A DNA stretch of 64,000 nt from Pseudohalioglobus lutimaris (GCF_002866825.1 NZ_PKUS01000002.1:124001-188000); one strand, 5' to 3'. Shown: positions 52,618 to 63,131, counted from the first letter of the stretch. A program made the numbers and translations. Notes: generated by a model not told the origin, from the sequence alone.

Positions 52618-53430
52618 TCAGCGACGGCGATTAAGGTCTCCGGAGCCCAGGACATTGCTATCCAACTCCGGCGTACCGGCGTAGAAAATATCGCCACTAC
52701 CAATGATGTTCGCCTGCAGTTCACCCACTTCGCCGATCCGGGCATCGCCTGAGCCGACAATATTCACTTCCGCAGATTCCGCATCCAACTCAGCAAGATT
52801 AATCTCACCGTTGCCGACAATATTGAACTCAACTGACAGGGCCTTGCGGCGCGTACTCTGTACGCTGATATCACCCGAACCACTGACCATTGCTTCAACA
52901 CTGTCTGCAGCGAGTTCCCCGATGGCCACATCACCAGAGCCGGAAACCATTAACTCCAGGCGCTTTGCCTCGAGCTCCGCTGCCTGCACATCGCCGGAAC
53001 CGGCCACATTGAGCCGCACCGTGTCCCCGGTCACCGAAAACAGCTTGATATCGCCGGACCCTTCAACCGTGACCCGTATGTCATCCACTTGCAGGGGCCT
53101 CACAAAGACATCGCCGCTGCCACTGAGGCGTATTTCACTCAGCCGCATCACGCTCAACTTGTATTTGACGCTGGAGAAGTCCTCCCCGGGATTTGCCTGC
53201 GAGGCACCCAGTATCAGGGTATTCCCCTTCGTATAAAAAGGCTGCGAGGACAGATCATCGCTATCACCCCTGACCAACAGCAGATTCTCATCGCCCTGGC
53301 TGATTTCGACTTCCACACTGCCCACAACATGGACGCCCTCAATTTCCAGGTCACTCACCTGCAGCGTCTCAGCGCCCAGCGCCAGGCTCCAGAAGGCCAT
53401 CACACCCATCATTGCACTTCGAAGAATCAT
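52618..53430 (-). CDS. GIN-domain (DUF2807) beta-helix envelope protein
   Basis: 270 residues with a signal peptide (SAMMGVMAFWSLALGAE). The body is a right-handed beta helix of repeated GSGD steps (SGSGDVFV, GSGDIKLF, GSGDVQAAEL, GSGDVAIGEL, GSGDISVQS, GNGEINLAEL, GSGDARIGEV, GSGDIFY, GSGDLN). That is the putative auto-transporter adhesin head GIN pattern. It is probably periplasmic or surface-bound; no function is established. I start at the ATG at 53430, two bases after the preceding stop. It lies between small membrane proteins and the repressor-exporter genes. Confidence 0.87.
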   Translation of the reverse strand: MILRSAMMGVMAFWSLALGAETLQVSDLEIEGVHVVGSVEVEISQGDENLLLVRGDSDDLSSQPFYTKGNTLILGASQANPGEDFSSVKYKLSVMRLSEIRLSGSGDVFVRPLQVDDIRVTVEGSGDIKLFSVTGDTVRLNVAGSGDVQAAELEAKRLELMVSGSGDVAIGELAADSVEAMVSGSGDISVQSTRRKALSVEFNIVGNGEINLAELDAESAEVNIVGSGDARIGEVGELQANIIGSGDIFYAGTPELDSNVLGSGDLNRRR

Positions 53431-53432
53431 TG

Positions 53433-53732
53433 TTATCGCCCCCACGCCGCTCGCGAATCATCCGCGGACCGCTCACGTCCCATTATCCACTCTGACAATA
53501 GTGCCACCGGCACCAGGCATAGCAAGCTCATCAGGCCTATTCCCAGCGTTGCCACCAGGCCACGCAGGGTGATACCACCGCCCGGTCCAGCCGCCGGCAT
53601 ATCGCCCTCAGCCACCGGCGCATCCAGGCAATAGACATCCCTTGCCTCGGCCGCGTCGGCCGGGTTCGGGGTCGCCACGGCCAGTACCGCAGTAGACAGG
53701 GTAACAACCAACAGCAGGCAAATTCGCCACAT
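53433..53732 (-). CDS. Small membrane protein, unknown function
   Basis: 99 residues. Hydrophobic segments lie at about 2-22 (signal-like, ICLLLVVTLSTAVLAVA) and 55-85 (LRGLVATLGIGLMSLLCLVPVALLSEWIMG). AGGAGAG precedes the ATG at 53732. It begins 11 bp after the 65-residue protein and ends 2 bp before the GIN gene. I recognise no family. A longer reading upstream is out of frame with real protein and is rejected. Confidence 0.65.
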   Translation of the reverse strand: MWRICLLLVVTLSTAVLAVATPNPADAAEARDVYCLDAPVAEGDMPAAGPGGGITLRGLVATLGIGLMSLLCLVPVALLSEWIMGRERSADDSRAAWGR

Positions 53733-53743
53733 GACTCGCTCTC

Positions 53744-53941
53744 CTACAGCCGTGTGCTGTGTTTCTTCGGGGCAAACCCGGACAGCGCCTCGGAAAGCGC
53801 CGCCGCCGGTACAAAGCACCAGAAGGCCGCCACCCCCATGCCCAGGGCGGCCAGCATTGCACAGATGACGAAAAGCCCGGCATAGACCAGCACGCGCTCG
53901 TCGCTTTGTACCAGTACATTTTTTCTCGGCTTGATGCTCAT
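53744..53941 (-). CDS. Small membrane protein, first gene of the GIN/YtrA operon
   Basis: 65 residues with a basic N-terminus (MSIKPRKNVLVQ), a central hydrophobic stretch LVYAGLFVICAMLAALGMGVAAFWCFVPAAALSEAL that may cross the membrane twice, and a basic tail. It and the next protein share the pattern CFVPAAALSE / CLVPVALLSE, so they may be distant paralogues. It directly follows the operator-like palindrome. Confidence 0.65.
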   Translation of the reverse strand: MSIKPRKNVLVQSDERVLVYAGLFVICAMLAALGMGVAAFWCFVPAAALSEALSGFAPKKHSTRL

Positions 53942-53964
53942 CTTTAAACTCTCTGGTTGATATG

Positions 53965-53986
53965 GTGTTATGCATAACTATAACAC
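53965..53986. promoter_or_regulatory. 22-bp palindrome, candidate YtrA operator
   Basis: GTGTTAT-N8-ATAACAC is a perfect 7-bp inverted repeat 24 bp before the first small membrane protein gene. On the minus strand a TTGAAT/CATAAC or TTGCGG/TATAGT promoter would overlap it. The position and symmetry fit a repressor site for the GntR protein encoded four genes downstream. Confidence 0.6.
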
Positions 53987-54063
53987 TATATTCAAATGCC
54001 GCAAGTTTTCGATAAGAATAATTAAATATGCTTTTAATTCAGAGAGTTAGGATAAATAAAGGG

Positions 54064-54483
54064 TTAGCCAGGGAGTCCCTCCCGCATATTGGTGGCAATC
54101 GCCACCGCTATACGGCGCGCCTTTTCAGCGTAAGGGCCGGCGTAATCCGCATCCAGCGTCGCCTCAAACAGGCCAATCCACCGGGCAAAGTCCTGTTCAC
54201 TCAGGGCCCGGCGTGCGTGTAGCTCCCGGTGGATAGCCATGGTATGGCGCCTGTACCCCGACTCACCCAGCAGCAGCTTGCACCAGTAATCCTTGATATG
54301 GGTAAGATGAACCTCGAGGTCGATAGCGGCCACGTCGAGAAAAATCGGCGCAAGCTCCGGGTCAGCCAGCACCCTGGCGTAAAAACCCTCGATGAACTGC
54401 TCGATGTTGGCGCGACTGTCGAGATCAGCGCACACGAAAGAGGCCTTCGTCACCAGGTTGACGTACGCCCGGCTGGACCCCAC
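54064..54483 (-). CDS. Group III truncated haemoglobin
   Basis: Up to 139 residues with the 2/2 globin pattern: IEQFIEGFYARVLADPELAPIF, HLTHIKDYWCKLLLGE, YRRHTMAIHRELHARR with the probable proximal His, and FARWIGLFEATLDADYAGP. It binds oxygen or NO in the cytoplasm; group III proteins are linked to microaerobic or nitrosative stress. It is read from a GTG at 54483; another GTG ten codons later is equally possible. It lies 44 bp after der on the same strand. Confidence 0.87.
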   Translation of the reverse strand: MGSSRAYVNLVTKASFVCADLDSRANIEQFIEGFYARVLADPELAPIFLDVAAIDLEVHLTHIKDYWCKLLLGESGYRRHTMAIHRELHARRALSEQDFARWIGLFEATLDADYAGPYAEKARRIAVAIATNMREGLPG

Positions 54484-54527
54484 TTTTCAGCATCGTCGCC
54501 AGCGCGGATACGCCATGTCGATCATTG

Positions 54528-55934
54528 TTACTTCTTCTTTTTCTTGTTCTTTTTAACATGCGCCATCATCCGCCGCTTGCGCTGCACCTGGCGTTGCGTG
54601 AGCTTATTGCGCTTCTCGGAATAGGGATTGTCGGAAGTACGGAACTCAATGCGTACTGGAGTCCCCACCAGCTTAAGCTCGCGGCGGTAGATTTTTTCCA
54701 GATAGCGCTGGTAACTGTTGGGGACCTTGCCAGTCTGGTTGCCGTGAATAACGATAAGCGGCGGGTTCTGTCCACCGGCGTGCGCATAGCGCAATTTGAT
54801 GCGGCGACCATTCACCATGGGTGGTGCATGATCGAACACTGCACCTTCGAGAATACGGGTTAACGCATTGGTAGACAGCTTGCGTGTGGCTGACTCGAAA
54901 GCCGCGTCAATGGACTTATAAAGGTGGCCCACCCCGGTGCCATGCAATGCAGAGATAAAGTGCGTGTCTGCGTAGTCGGCGAAAGACAGACGGCGGCCCA
55001 ACTCGCTCTTTATCCAGTCTCGCTGATCGGGCTCGACGCCGTCCCACTTATTCACTGCCAACACCAGTCCGCGACCAGCCTCAATACAGTGTCCAAGCAG
55101 ATGCATGTCCTGGTCGACGATGCCCTCATGGGCGTCCATGACCAGCACCACCACATGCGCATCGTCAATCGCCTTCAGCGTCTTGACGATGGAAAATTTC
55201 TCTACGGTTTGCTTCACGTTCTTGCGTCGGCGCACACCAGCAGTGTCGATCAGCGTATAGTCACGGTCGCCGCGCTGGTAATCAATATAAATACTGTCCC
55301 GGGTGGTTCCCGGCTCGTCGTACACCACCACACGGTCCTCGCCCAGAAGGCGATTCACCAGGGTGGACTTGCCCACATTGGGCCTGCCGACAACAGCCAC
55401 CCGGGTGCTGTTGGGAAATGCCTCGTCTTCCTCGACCTCTTCTGCGGGAAACGACTGCAATACGTCCGCGATCATGGCGCGTACACCGCGGCCATGACTG
55501 GCCGCAATCCCGAACATGGACTCAACGCCCAACGCATAGAAGTCACTCATGGCAACGTCAGCGTCGATGCCGTCTATCTTGTTGACCACCAGGTGGAAGG
55601 ACTTGTTACGTTGCCTGAGGTGAAGGGCCAACGACTGGTCAGCCGGATTCAGCCCCTCTCGCGCATCCACCATAAACAGCACGGCATCGGACTCTTCGAT
55701 TGCCACCAGTGACTGCTCGGCCATCTCCGAATCGATACCGTGCTCATCGCCACTGATGCCACCCGTATCAATAACCACAAAAGGTCTATCACCCGAGCGC
55801 GCCTCGCCATATTTGCGATCGCGAGTGAGGCCGGGGAGATTGGCTACCAGCGCGTCGCGGCTGCGGGTCAGCTGGTTGAAAAGCGTCGACTTGCCGACAT
55901 TGGGGCGCCCTACCAGGGCGATAACAGGAATCAT
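54528..55934 (-). CDS. der: Ribosome-assembly GTPase Der (EngA)
   Basis: 468 residues with two GTPase domains. G1 motifs are GRPNVGKST near residue 8 and again near residue 185; NKID and NKWD are the G4 motifs. A C-terminal KH-like domain and a polylysine tail (KKNKKKKK) follow. It assists 50S subunit maturation. Its ATG overlaps the bamB stop (TGATG), the common bamB-der arrangement. Confidence 0.98.
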   Translation of the reverse strand: MIPVIALVGRPNVGKSTLFNQLTRSRDALVANLPGLTRDRKYGEARSGDRPFVVIDTGGISGDEHGIDSEMAEQSLVAIEESDAVLFMVDAREGLNPADQSLALHLRQRNKSFHLVVNKIDGIDADVAMSDFYALGVESMFGIAASHGRGVRAMIADVLQSFPAEEVEEDEAFPNSTRVAVVGRPNVGKSTLVNRLLGEDRVVVYDEPGTTRDSIYIDYQRGDRDYTLIDTAGVRRRKNVKQTVEKFSIVKTLKAIDDAHVVVLVMDAHEGIVDQDMHLLGHCIEAGRGLVLAVNKWDGVEPDQRDWIKSELGRRLSFADYADTHFISALHGTGVGHLYKSIDAAFESATRKLSTNALTRILEGAVFDHAPPMVNGRRIKLRYAHAGGQNPPLIVIHGNQTGKVPNSYQRYLEKIYRRELKLVGTPVRIEFRTSDNPYSEKRNKLTQRQVQRKRRMMAHVKKNKKKKK

Positions 55935-57106
55935 CAGTTGATGGCTGTTATCTCATAGGCAATGAGCTTGCCGTCGTTGGTAAAGACGTAGAGTACATTA
56001 CCGTCGGCGAGCATGTTGGCGCGAGCCCCGCCACCCCCCGGCCTGACCCGGCCAACAAATTTGCCGTCAACCTGGGACATCAGGTGCAGATAGCCAGCGT
56101 AGTCCACCACAGCGAGATAGCTACTCACCGGTGTGGGCCGGGAAAGTTCGCGATAACCCAGGGCGTCCTGCTGCCAGCGCAGCCCCTGGCCATTGCGCAG
56201 ATAGGCGCTGACGGTCCCGTTGTCATCAGTCACGTAAACATTACCAAAGCCCTGGGACACCCCGGAGAAAGAGGAGACATCCTTCTGCCAGGTCTTGCGG
56301 CCTGCAGCCACATCGATCGCCACAACGCGCCCCTGGTAACTGGCGGCATAGAGTTCATTGCCGATCAGCGCCATTGCCCCATCGACATCCACTATTCGCT
56401 CGATCTCCGAACGTCCCTGGGAAATCGCGACGCGCACCTCCCACTTCACGCCACCATTGCGGGCGTCAAACGCTATAACACGGCCACTGGCAAAACCGGC
56501 ATAAACCGTGTCGCCATTAATGATGGGCGTACTGGTGCCGCGAATAGTGAGCACTGGCACGTCACTGTCATAAGTCCACAGTTTCTCACCGGTGGCGAAA
56601 TCCAGGCCCTGTAACTTGCCGTCATAGGTCTGGGCGACGACCACTTCCCCGTTGCTCTGGGGTGGGGCCAATACCTCCCCCTGCAAGCGAGTGGACCACT
56701 GCAACTCTCCGTTGACGGCAGAGACTTTCAGTACAGAACCGTCGGAACTACCCAGAAACAGGGAATCCTCATAAAGTCCTACTCCGCCAGACAGCCCGGT
56801 GTCCAGTTCGGTGTCCCAGAGTGTCTTGCCGCGCTCGCGGTCCACCGCCTTGATCTCGCCGTCGGCGCCGGCCGCATAAATAGTGTTGCCGACCATAACG
56901 GGTTGTAGCTTGTAGAGACCCTTGCCCTGACCATCACCAACACCCGTGGACCAGAGCTTCTTGATCTTCACGGTCTCTTCGATATCGACCAGGTCAACCG
57001 GTGCCGTTGGATCGTCATCGTCGACCTCAAACCAGCCCTCGATGGTGCTGCAGGCCCCGAGACTGAGCACCAGAAGCAGACTCAACAGCCACTGTGTTGA
57101 ACGCAT
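55934..57106 (-). CDS. bamB: Outer-membrane assembly lipoprotein BamB
   Basis: 390 residues. A lipoprotein signal ends LSLGAC. The PQQ-type eight-blade propeller repeats are clear ([68 protein letters not shown] and others). It supports BamA in inserting outer-membrane proteins. GGAGG precedes the start, 2 bp after the yfgM stop. Confidence 0.97.
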   Translation of the reverse strand: MRSTQWLLSLLLVLSLGACSTIEGWFEVDDDDPTAPVDLVDIEETVKIKKLWSTGVGDGQGKGLYKLQPVMVGNTIYAAGADGEIKAVDRERGKTLWDTELDTGLSGGVGLYEDSLFLGSSDGSVLKVSAVNGELQWSTRLQGEVLAPPQSNGEVVVAQTYDGKLQGLDFATGEKLWTYDSDVPVLTIRGTSTPIINGDTVYAGFASGRVIAFDARNGGVKWEVRVAISQGRSEIERIVDVDGAMALIGNELYAASYQGRVVAIDVAAGRKTWQKDVSSFSGVSQGFGNVYVTDDNGTVSAYLRNGQGLRWQQDALGYRELSRPTPVSSYLAVVDYAGYLHLMSQVDGKFVGRVRPGGGGARANMLADGNVLYVFTNDGKLIAYEITAIN

Positions 57107-57108
57107 GT

Positions 57109-57816
57109 CTAGTCCTCCCCGCCCGCAGCATCCTGCTCCGAAGCGGTGGGCGCAGTCACGGAGAAATCACGCGGGGCCTGCTGACTCAGGCTCTGCAGTT
57201 TTTGCTGTAGCATGCCCATATTCACCTGGCCTTCACCACGGGATGCGAGCACAACCGCTGAATTGTATGCCTCGCGCGCCTCGTCCTCACGCTCCAGCAG
57301 GAGCAGAGTGTCGCCGCGTGCAACCTGGTAGGTCGCGGCATAAGCCCCCGGGTCGGCGCTTTGCAGAATAGTCAGGGCCTGTTCCGGGTCACCGCTTGAA
57401 GCCAGCACCCGGGCCAGGCGCAACTGCGCCAGCAACATGGTGTCCGAGCCCGGGTCGGCTTTGCCGAGTACCCACCGCAGCTCAGACTCTGCTGTCACCA
57501 GGTCCCCCGCGTTCACGGCTAGCCTCGCCAGGTGTAACCCGGCGAATTGAGCATAAGCGCTGCGGCTGAACTCCAGTTTCATTTCCCTGGCGACATCCCC
57601 GGCAGCGCTTTCGTCACCGGCAGACAATAGCTGCAGCATATTCTGGTAACTGGCGGAAGCACCCTCTTCCTGGCCCTGCTGATAGCGTTGCCACCCCTGC
57701 CAGCCAAGGCCCAGGCCAACGGCAACAATCACGGCGACAATGATAGAGCGGCCATTCTCATCCCACCACTTCTTCAGCGCTTCTACCTGTTCTTCTTCAG
57801 TGCGGTACTGTTCCAC
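57109..57816 (-). CDS. YfgM-family TPR protein, SecYEG-associated
   Basis: 235 residues, one N-terminal membrane helix (SIIVAVIVAVGLGLGWQGW, about 21-39) preceded by EEEQVEALKKWWDENG, the family signature. A periplasmic TPR domain of about 170 residues follows. YfgM is an ancillary subunit of the SecYEG translocon that works with PpiD. The start is a GTG with AGAGGATAGAG upstream. It lies between hisS and bamB as in many gammaproteobacteria. Confidence 0.92.
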   Translation of the reverse strand: MEQYRTEEEQVEALKKWWDENGRSIIVAVIVAVGLGLGWQGWQRYQQGQEEGASASYQNMLQLLSAGDESAAGDVAREMKLEFSRSAYAQFAGLHLARLAVNAGDLVTAESELRWVLGKADPGSDTMLLAQLRLARVLASSGDPEQALTILQSADPGAYAATYQVARGDTLLLLEREDEAREAYNSAVVLASRGEGQVNMGMLQQKLQSLSQQAPRDFSVTAPTASEQDAAGGED

Positions 57817-57841
57817 TTTCGCTCTATCCTCTCACTAAATC

Positions 57842-59128
57842 TCAGTCTGCAAGCAAAGCCCGCAGGGTTTCTTCCAGTTGCTCGCGGGCCACGGATTGCT
57901 GGCCCTGTTGTGCGTCGTTCCTGCTGCGCAGGGTTTTGAGGCTGACGGTGCCGGCGGCCACTTCGTCCTCTCCCCATATCAGCGCCACTCTGGCGCCGCT
58001 TTTATCTGCCTTTTTCATCTGACTTTTGAAGCTGCCGCCGCCCGTGTGCTGCACGATTCTGAGGCCAGCAAAGACATCACGCAACTGCTCTGATGCCGCA
58101 ACAGCCTCTCGCTGTGCAGCATCCCCATAAGCAACCACGTAGACGTCAGCCGCTGCCACAACCGGCGGCAGCTGCTCACAGGCCTCCAGCAGCAGCACCA
58201 GGCGCTCGATACCCATGGCAAACCCCATGCCGGGAACGGGTTTGCCGCCCAACTGCTCAACCAGACCATCATAGCGTCCGCCGGCGCAGACCGTGCCCTG
58301 GGCACCCAGCCGATCGGTAACCCACTCGAATACGGTCTTGTTGTAGTAATCCAGACCACGCACCAGCCGCGGGTTCTCGGTGTAGGTGACGCCCGCGGCG
58401 TCCAGCAATTCCTTGACCCGGGCGTAATCTGCCCTGGACTCGGCGTCCAGGTAATCGCCCAGCGCCGGCGCAGCATCAAGCAGCGCCTGGGTGGCTGGGT
58501 TTTTACTGTCCAGAATGCGCAGGGGGTTGCTGTCCAGACGGCGCTGGCTGTCTTCGTCGAGACTCTCCCTGTGCTGCTGTAAATAGTCCACCAGCGCTTC
58601 ACGGAAGGCGCTTCGGGCCTCAAGACTGCCGATCGAATTCAGTTGTAATTGTACGTCAGCGGAAATGCCCAGCAGCCGCCACAGCCGCGCACTAAGCAAA
58701 ATAACCTCCGCATCCATATCCGGCGTGGCGACACCAAAGGCCTCGACACCGATCTGGTGAAACTGACGCTGGCGACCCTTCTGCGGCCGCTCGTAGCGGA
58801 ACATGGGTCCCGCGTACCATAGCCGCTGGGTCGTATTGAGCAGTCCGTTCTGGATTGCCGCGCGCACGCAGCCTGCAGTACCTTCCGGACGCAGGGTGAG
58901 GCTTTCACCGTTGCGATCGTCGAAGCTGTACATTTCCTTCTCCACGATATCGGTGACTTCACCAATTGAACGCTTGAAGAGGTCGGTCTGTTCGACAATG
59001 GGCATGCGAATCTCGGCGTACCCGTAACTGGCCACCAGTTCTCGCACCGTGGCTTCCACATACTGCCAGATCGCTGTCGCATCCGGCAGGATATCGTTCA
59101 TCCCGCGAATGGCTCGGATATTACTCAC
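57842..59128 (-). CDS. hisS: Histidyl-tRNA synthetase
   Basis: 428 residues. Class II motifs are present: RGMNDILPD at the start, the [13 protein letters not shown] motif 2 region, [21 protein letters not shown], the HisRS-specific [13 protein letters not shown], and [14 protein letters not shown]. The C-terminal anticodon domain follows. It begins with a GTG preceded by GGAGCC. It charges tRNA-His and is essential. Confidence 0.98.
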   Translation of the reverse strand: MSNIRAIRGMNDILPDATAIWQYVEATVRELVASYGYAEIRMPIVEQTDLFKRSIGEVTDIVEKEMYSFDDRNGESLTLRPEGTAGCVRAAIQNGLLNTTQRLWYAGPMFRYERPQKGRQRQFHQIGVEAFGVATPDMDAEVILLSARLWRLLGISADVQLQLNSIGSLEARSAFREALVDYLQQHRESLDEDSQRRLDSNPLRILDSKNPATQALLDAAPALGDYLDAESRADYARVKELLDAAGVTYTENPRLVRGLDYYNKTVFEWVTDRLGAQGTVCAGGRYDGLVEQLGGKPVPGMGFAMGIERLVLLLEACEQLPPVVAAADVYVVAYGDAAQREAVAASEQLRDVFAGLRIVQHTGGGSFKSQMKKADKSGARVALIWGEDEVAAGTVSLKTLRSRNDAQQGQQSVAREQLEETLRALLAD

Positions 59129-59153
59129 ATTGGCTCCGTTATTTGTGGCCGGG

Positions 59154-60284
59154 TCAGGCCGATGTCTTGACGATCAGCCTTTCGGCTTCCTCGGCACGCT
59201 GTTGCTCCAACTGTGCCGCCTTGTCGCGTATTACCTTTTCGAGATGGTCGACAAAGTCCTCATTGCTGATCTTGTGGTCCGGCTCGCCGTCGACGTAGAT
59301 CAGGTTGCTGGGGGTGGCACCGGTGAGGCCGACATCAGCCTCTCGCGCTTCACCCGGGCCATTGACGATACAGCCTATGACCGCGACGTCCATGTGCGTG
59401 CGCACGTCCTCAAGACGTTGCTCCAGCGTGTTCATGGTGGCCACCACATCGAAGTTCTGCCGGGAACAACTGGGACAGGCGATAAAATTGATGCCGTTGC
59501 TGCGCAACTTCAGGCTCTTGAGAATTTCAAAACCTACCTTTACTTCTTCCACAGGGTCAGCAGCCAGGGAGACGCGCAGGGTGTCACCGATCCCGTCCAT
59601 CAGCAACATGCCCAGGCCAACAGCCGACTTGACCGTGCCGCCGCGCAGGCCGCCGGCCTCGGTGATTCCCAGGTGTAACGGTTGCTCAATCTGCTTTGCC
59701 AGCAGGCGGTAGGCGTCCACCGCCATAAAGACTTCGGACGCCTTCACACTGATCTTAAAGTCGGGGTAGTTATGCTTGTCGAGTATATCGGCGTGGCGCA
59801 TGGCGGATTCCACCAGTGCCTCCGCCGTGGGCTCGCCGTACTTGCGTTGCAGATCCTTGCCCAATGACCCTGCGTTCACACCAATGCGGATGGGAATACC
59901 CTTGTCCCTGGCGCTGTTGATCACTTCACGGACCTTGTCGTCCCGGCCAATGTTGCCCGGATTGATACGCAGGCAGTCAACGCCGTATTCAGCCACCTTC
60001 AAGGCAATTTTGTGGTCAAAGTGAATGTCTGCCACCAACGGCACATCTACCCGCGCACGGATCTGCTTGAAGGCCTCTGCGGCATCCATGCTGGGTACGG
60101 AAACGCGCACAATATCAGCGCCCGCGTCCGCAATCGCCTGAACCTGTGCCACCGTGGCATCCACGTCACAGGTTTCAGTGTTGGTCATACTCTGCACACT
60201 GATCGGGGCATCACCACCCACCGCCACATCACCGACATAGATCTTGCGGGAGACTCTGCGTTTGATGGGAGATTCAGTCTTCAT
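59154..60284 (-). CDS. ispG: 4-hydroxy-3-methylbut-2-enyl diphosphate synthase
   Basis: 376 residues. An N-terminal TIM barrel includes [26 protein letters not shown] and HLGITEAG. The 4Fe-4S site has the CPSCSR pair and the later CIVNGPGEA. It carries out the penultimate MEP-pathway step and needs reduced ferredoxin or flavodoxin. Its ATG overlaps the end of rodZ by 11 nt and has AGGTGA within rodZ as ribosome site. Confidence 0.98.
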   Translation of the reverse strand: MKTESPIKRRVSRKIYVGDVAVGGDAPISVQSMTNTETCDVDATVAQVQAIADAGADIVRVSVPSMDAAEAFKQIRARVDVPLVADIHFDHKIALKVAEYGVDCLRINPGNIGRDDKVREVINSARDKGIPIRIGVNAGSLGKDLQRKYGEPTAEALVESAMRHADILDKHNYPDFKISVKASEVFMAVDAYRLLAKQIEQPLHLGITEAGGLRGGTVKSAVGLGMLLMDGIGDTLRVSLAADPVEEVKVGFEILKSLKLRSNGINFIACPSCSRQNFDVVATMNTLEQRLEDVRTHMDVAVIGCIVNGPGEAREADVGLTGATPSNLIYVDGEPDHKISNEDFVDHLEKVIRDKAAQLEQQRAEEAERLIVKTSA

Positions 60285-60750
60285 AGTTCACCTGCGGGGC
60301 CTCTGCTGTAGGCGCTTGCACCTCGTTAGGTTGTACAGACGCGGGGATAACTTCATCCTGGCCCTGCCAAAACCACAGGGCAAAAACCATAGCCAATAGA
60401 ATCACCAGACCGATCACCACGCCTGTTCCGGTACGCTGTAACTGTAAGGGGCGTGTTTCAACGCGCTTCTTCTCCTTCTCCCAGTGCTCACGCTGCTCAT
60501 CGAAGGCCCGCAGTAATTCGGTCTCCTCCAGTTTCATCAACTGCCCGTAGGCTCGCACATAGCCGCGAGCGAATGCCGGACTTCGCAGCGCCTGGTAATC
60601 ATCACGCTCAAGGATGCCCACGTAGCCGGGCATCAAATTCAGTAAATCCTCTACTTCTCGCTCAGACAGTTCTGTCTGTAGACGCGCACTGCGCAGCATA
60701 GTGCCTGGCGTAACAAAGGCATCAACCTGTAGTGGGGTATCGACAGTCAA
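60274..60750 (-). CDS. rodZ: Short RodZ-like protein lacking the periplasmic domain
   Basis: 158 residues. The cytoplasmic helix-turn-helix is recognisable in [38 protein letters not shown] and the [13 protein letters not shown] segment. A basic stretch and one membrane helix ([19 protein letters not shown]) follow, then only about 30 residues. Ordinary RodZ has around 330 residues with a periplasmic DUF4115 domain; this lacks it. The start is uncertain: a TTG at 60750 lies just after the pilW stop and ahead of the HTH; a frame that runs further upstream would overlap pilW. RodZ links MreB to the membrane. Confidence 0.8.
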   Translation of the reverse strand: MTVDTPLQVDAFVTPGTMLRSARLQTELSEREVEDLLNLMPGYVGILERDDYQALRSPAFARGYVRAYGQLMKLEETELLRAFDEQREHWEKEKKRVETRPLQLQRTGTGVVIGLVILLAMVFALWFWQGQDEVIPASVQPNEVQAPTAEAPQVNYED

Positions 60751-60751
60751 A

Positions 60752-61525
60752 TCACGGGCCCCGTTGATACGCCTCGTACTCCGCTGACTTCGGGTAAAGG
60801 TTGGACAACGCCAGCGCATAACTGCCTTCGGCGTCCCGGTCCCCGGTTTCCCGCGCCAGACGAATTCCCAACCACAAACCACGTGCTGACTGTTGCCGCA
60901 CTACCGTTCTATAGGTGTCGTAGTACTGCTCGGCCGTCTTGATATCCCCTGCATCGTAACGCAATTGCGCCAGCTCCAGCAGGGCGATACTGTTAGTACG
61001 GTCCATAGTCAGCGCACGCCGAAAAGCCTCTTCCGCGGCCAGCGAGTCAAATAACTGCACCCGACATAGTCCCAGGTTAACAAATGCCCTGGGCCGCGCC
61101 TTGTACAGCGAATCCTTTACCACGTATTCCAGCTGTTCTGCCGCCTCGTCGTAGCGCTGCTGCGAATAGAGGAACGCGGCATAATTGTTGCGGGCCCGGG
61201 AGAACTTCCGGTCCAGCCGAATCGCAGTGCGATAACTTTCTTCCGCCAGCTCAAACTCACCGGTGCTCTGATACACCAGCGCAAATGCCTCATGTACTTC
61301 AGCATTGTTGGGGTCGATCTCGTAGGCAAGCCTGAGATTGCGTTTGGCATTATCCCAGTTGCCTTCACCGATGTACTGGCGGGCCAGCTCAACGCGACGC
61401 TCCAGCGCAACCCCGGGGTCCGCTTTTTCGGTGAATACGCTGTCGGTGGTGGTCACACAGGCACTGAGCAACAGTGCGACAACCGCCACCAGGGCGAAAC
61501 GCGATTTCCTCCCCACAATCATCAC
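60752..61525 (-). CDS. pilW: Type IV pilus biogenesis lipoprotein PilW/PilF
   Basis: 257 residues. The lipoprotein signal ends LLLSAC. TPRs follow (LARQYIGEGNWDNAKRNLRLAYEIDPNNAEVHEAFALVYQSTGEFELAEESYRTAIRLD and more). It is the outer-membrane pilotin that helps assemble the PilQ secretin. The block position between rlmN and rodZ is typical. The start is a GTG with an ATG directly after. Confidence 0.93.
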   Translation of the reverse strand: MMIVGRKSRFALVAVVALLLSACVTTTDSVFTEKADPGVALERRVELARQYIGEGNWDNAKRNLRLAYEIDPNNAEVHEAFALVYQSTGEFELAEESYRTAIRLDRKFSRARNNYAAFLYSQQRYDEAAEQLEYVVKDSLYKARPRAFVNLGLCRVQLFDSLAAEEAFRRALTMDRTNSIALLELAQLRYDAGDIKTAEQYYDTYRTVVRQQSARGLWLGIRLARETGDRDAEGSYALALSNLYPKSAEYEAYQRGP

Positions 61526-61538
61526 TGCCTCGCTTCCC

Positions 61539-62696
61539 TCAAGGGTTTTTCTCCATATTCTGTGCCGCCTCGCGATAGCGTTCGCTGCGGCGGGTACGGT
61601 CCACTACCTGGCCTACCAGTTGCCCGCAGGCGGCATCAATGTCATCTCCGCGAGTAGTGCGCACGGTCACAATATATCCTGCATCCACCAGTACTTGCCA
61701 GAAACGTGACACCGCATTACCACTGGGTCGCTGATAATCAGATTGCGCAAACGTATTAAAGGGGATCAGGTTTATTTTGCAGGGAAAATCACGTAACAAC
61801 TCCGCCAGTTCGACGGCGTGCTCGCGCTGGTCATTTACCCCGGCGATCAGCGTGTACTCAATGGTCACCACGCGCTTCCTGTCTGACTGGGCATCAATGT
61901 AATTGCGGGCGCTCTCCAACAGGCGGGCGATAGGGTACTTGCGGTTGATCGGCACCAGCTCATTGCGCAGGGCATCATTGGGGGCGTGCAGCGAGACCGC
62001 CAGAGACACCTCGCTAACCTTCGCCAGCTCATCGAGTGCCGGGACCACGCCTGAGGTACTGAGCGTCACCCGGCGCTTGGAGATGCCATAGGCATTGTCT
62101 TCCATCATCAGGTCCATCGCCGACACCACGTTGTCATAATTGAGCAGGGGCTCCCCCATACCCATCATCACCACATTGGTGACCACCCGGCCCTTGCCAG
62201 AGCGGAAGGCGTCATAGGATTTGATCGCCAGCCATACCTGGCCAATGATTTCCGCAGCCGTCAGGTCGCGCTGAAAGCCCTGCTTGCCAGTGGAACAGAA
62301 ACTACAGTCCAGGCTACAACCCACCTGCGAAGACACGCACAGGGTGGCGCGTTTGCCGTCGGGGATCAGGACAGTCTCCACCAGACCACCGCCTTCCACG
62401 CGAATTGCCCACTTGCGGGTACCGTCGCTGGAGTCGTGTTGGCTAACGATCTCCGGTGGACGAACCTCGGCTGTCTGCGCGAGCAACTCACGCAACCCCT
62501 TGCCGAGGTTGCTCATTTGTTCAAAATCCGTAACCCCGTGATGATGTATCCACTTCAGCACTTGCCGGGCGCGGAACTTTTTCTCCCCGATATCGAGGAA
62601 ATACTGTTCCATTGCATCCAGCGGCAAGCCCAGCAGGTTCACCCTGGCAGGGTCCGGCTGTCTCGCGTCGACTGAAGTGGCGATCATCTGGGTCAC
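61539..62696 (-). CDS. rlmN: Dual-specificity RNA methyltransferase RlmN
   Basis: 385 residues. The radical-SAM cluster site is [14 protein letters not shown] (CX3CX2C). Other markers are [32 protein letters not shown] and GVNDQREHA, and the C-terminal Cys in [14 protein letters not shown]. It methylates C2 of A2503 in 23S rRNA and A37 in some tRNAs. The GTG start at 62696 follows AGGTAATT, 9 bp after the ndk stop. Confidence 0.98.
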   Translation of the reverse strand: MTQMIATSVDARQPDPARVNLLGLPLDAMEQYFLDIGEKKFRARQVLKWIHHHGVTDFEQMSNLGKGLRELLAQTAEVRPPEIVSQHDSSDGTRKWAIRVEGGGLVETVLIPDGKRATLCVSSQVGCSLDCSFCSTGKQGFQRDLTAAEIIGQVWLAIKSYDAFRSGKGRVVTNVVMMGMGEPLLNYDNVVSAMDLMMEDNAYGISKRRVTLSTSGVVPALDELAKVSEVSLAVSLHAPNDALRNELVPINRKYPIARLLESARNYIDAQSDRKRVVTIEYTLIAGVNDQREHAVELAELLRDFPCKINLIPFNTFAQSDYQRPSGNAVSRFWQVLVDAGYIVTVRTTRGDDIDAACGQLVGQVVDRTRRSERYREAAQNMEKNP

Positions 62697-62705
62697 GGCA
62701 ATTAC

Positions 62706-63131
62706 CTAGCGCTCACAGATCTCGCTGGCGGCGAAGAAGTAGGCGATCTCGCGCGCGGCGGAAGCAGCAGAGTCTGACCCGTGCACCGCGTTGGCATCGA
62801 TACTGGAGGCGAAATCGGCACGAATAGTGCCCTCGGCCGCTTCCTGTGGGTTGGTAGCGCCCATCAACTCGCGGTTCTTGGCAATTGCGTCTTCCCCCTC
62901 GAGAACCTGGACGACCACAGGCCCGGAAGTCATGAATTCCACCAGGTCCTTGAAAAAGGGACGCTCGCGGTGTTCGGCGTAAAAACCACCCGCTACCACA
63001 TCTGACAGACGCAGCATTCTGGAGGCGACAATCTGCAGCCCATTGGACTCAAAGCGAGAATAGATCTTGCCGACGATGTTTTTGCCAACGGCATCGGGCT
63101 TGATGATGGAAAGGGTGCGTTCTACTGCCAT
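62706..63131 (-). CDS. ndk: Nucleoside diphosphate kinase
   Basis: 141 residues, the standard length. [16 protein letters not shown] starts the fold, and [20 protein letters not shown] contains the phospho-His. It balances NTP pools. I use the ATG at 63131, preceded by GGAGAG; a longer frame adds 31 unsupported residues. Confidence 0.98.
   Translation of the reverse strand: MAVERTLSIIKPDAVGKNIVGKIYSRFESNGLQIVASRMLRLSDVVAGGFYAEHRERPFFKDLVEFMTSGPVVVQVLEGEDAIAKNRELMGATNPQEAAEGTIRADFASSIDANAVHGSDSAASAAREIAYFFAASEICER

Noticed and set aside
52618-53430. GSGD repeats as a DNA repeat array
   Set aside because: They are protein-level beta-helix steps with varied codons and spacing, not a nucleotide tandem repeat or CRISPR.
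53733-53975. Upstream part of a 180-codon frame over the small membrane protein genes
   Set aside because: It overlaps the 65-residue membrane protein in another frame, lacks hydrophobic pattern, and the ATG at 53732 has AGGAGAG.
60751-60882. N-terminal extension of rodZ overlapping pilW by 131 bp
   Set aside because: The extra residues are a shadow of pilW; the HTH begins later.
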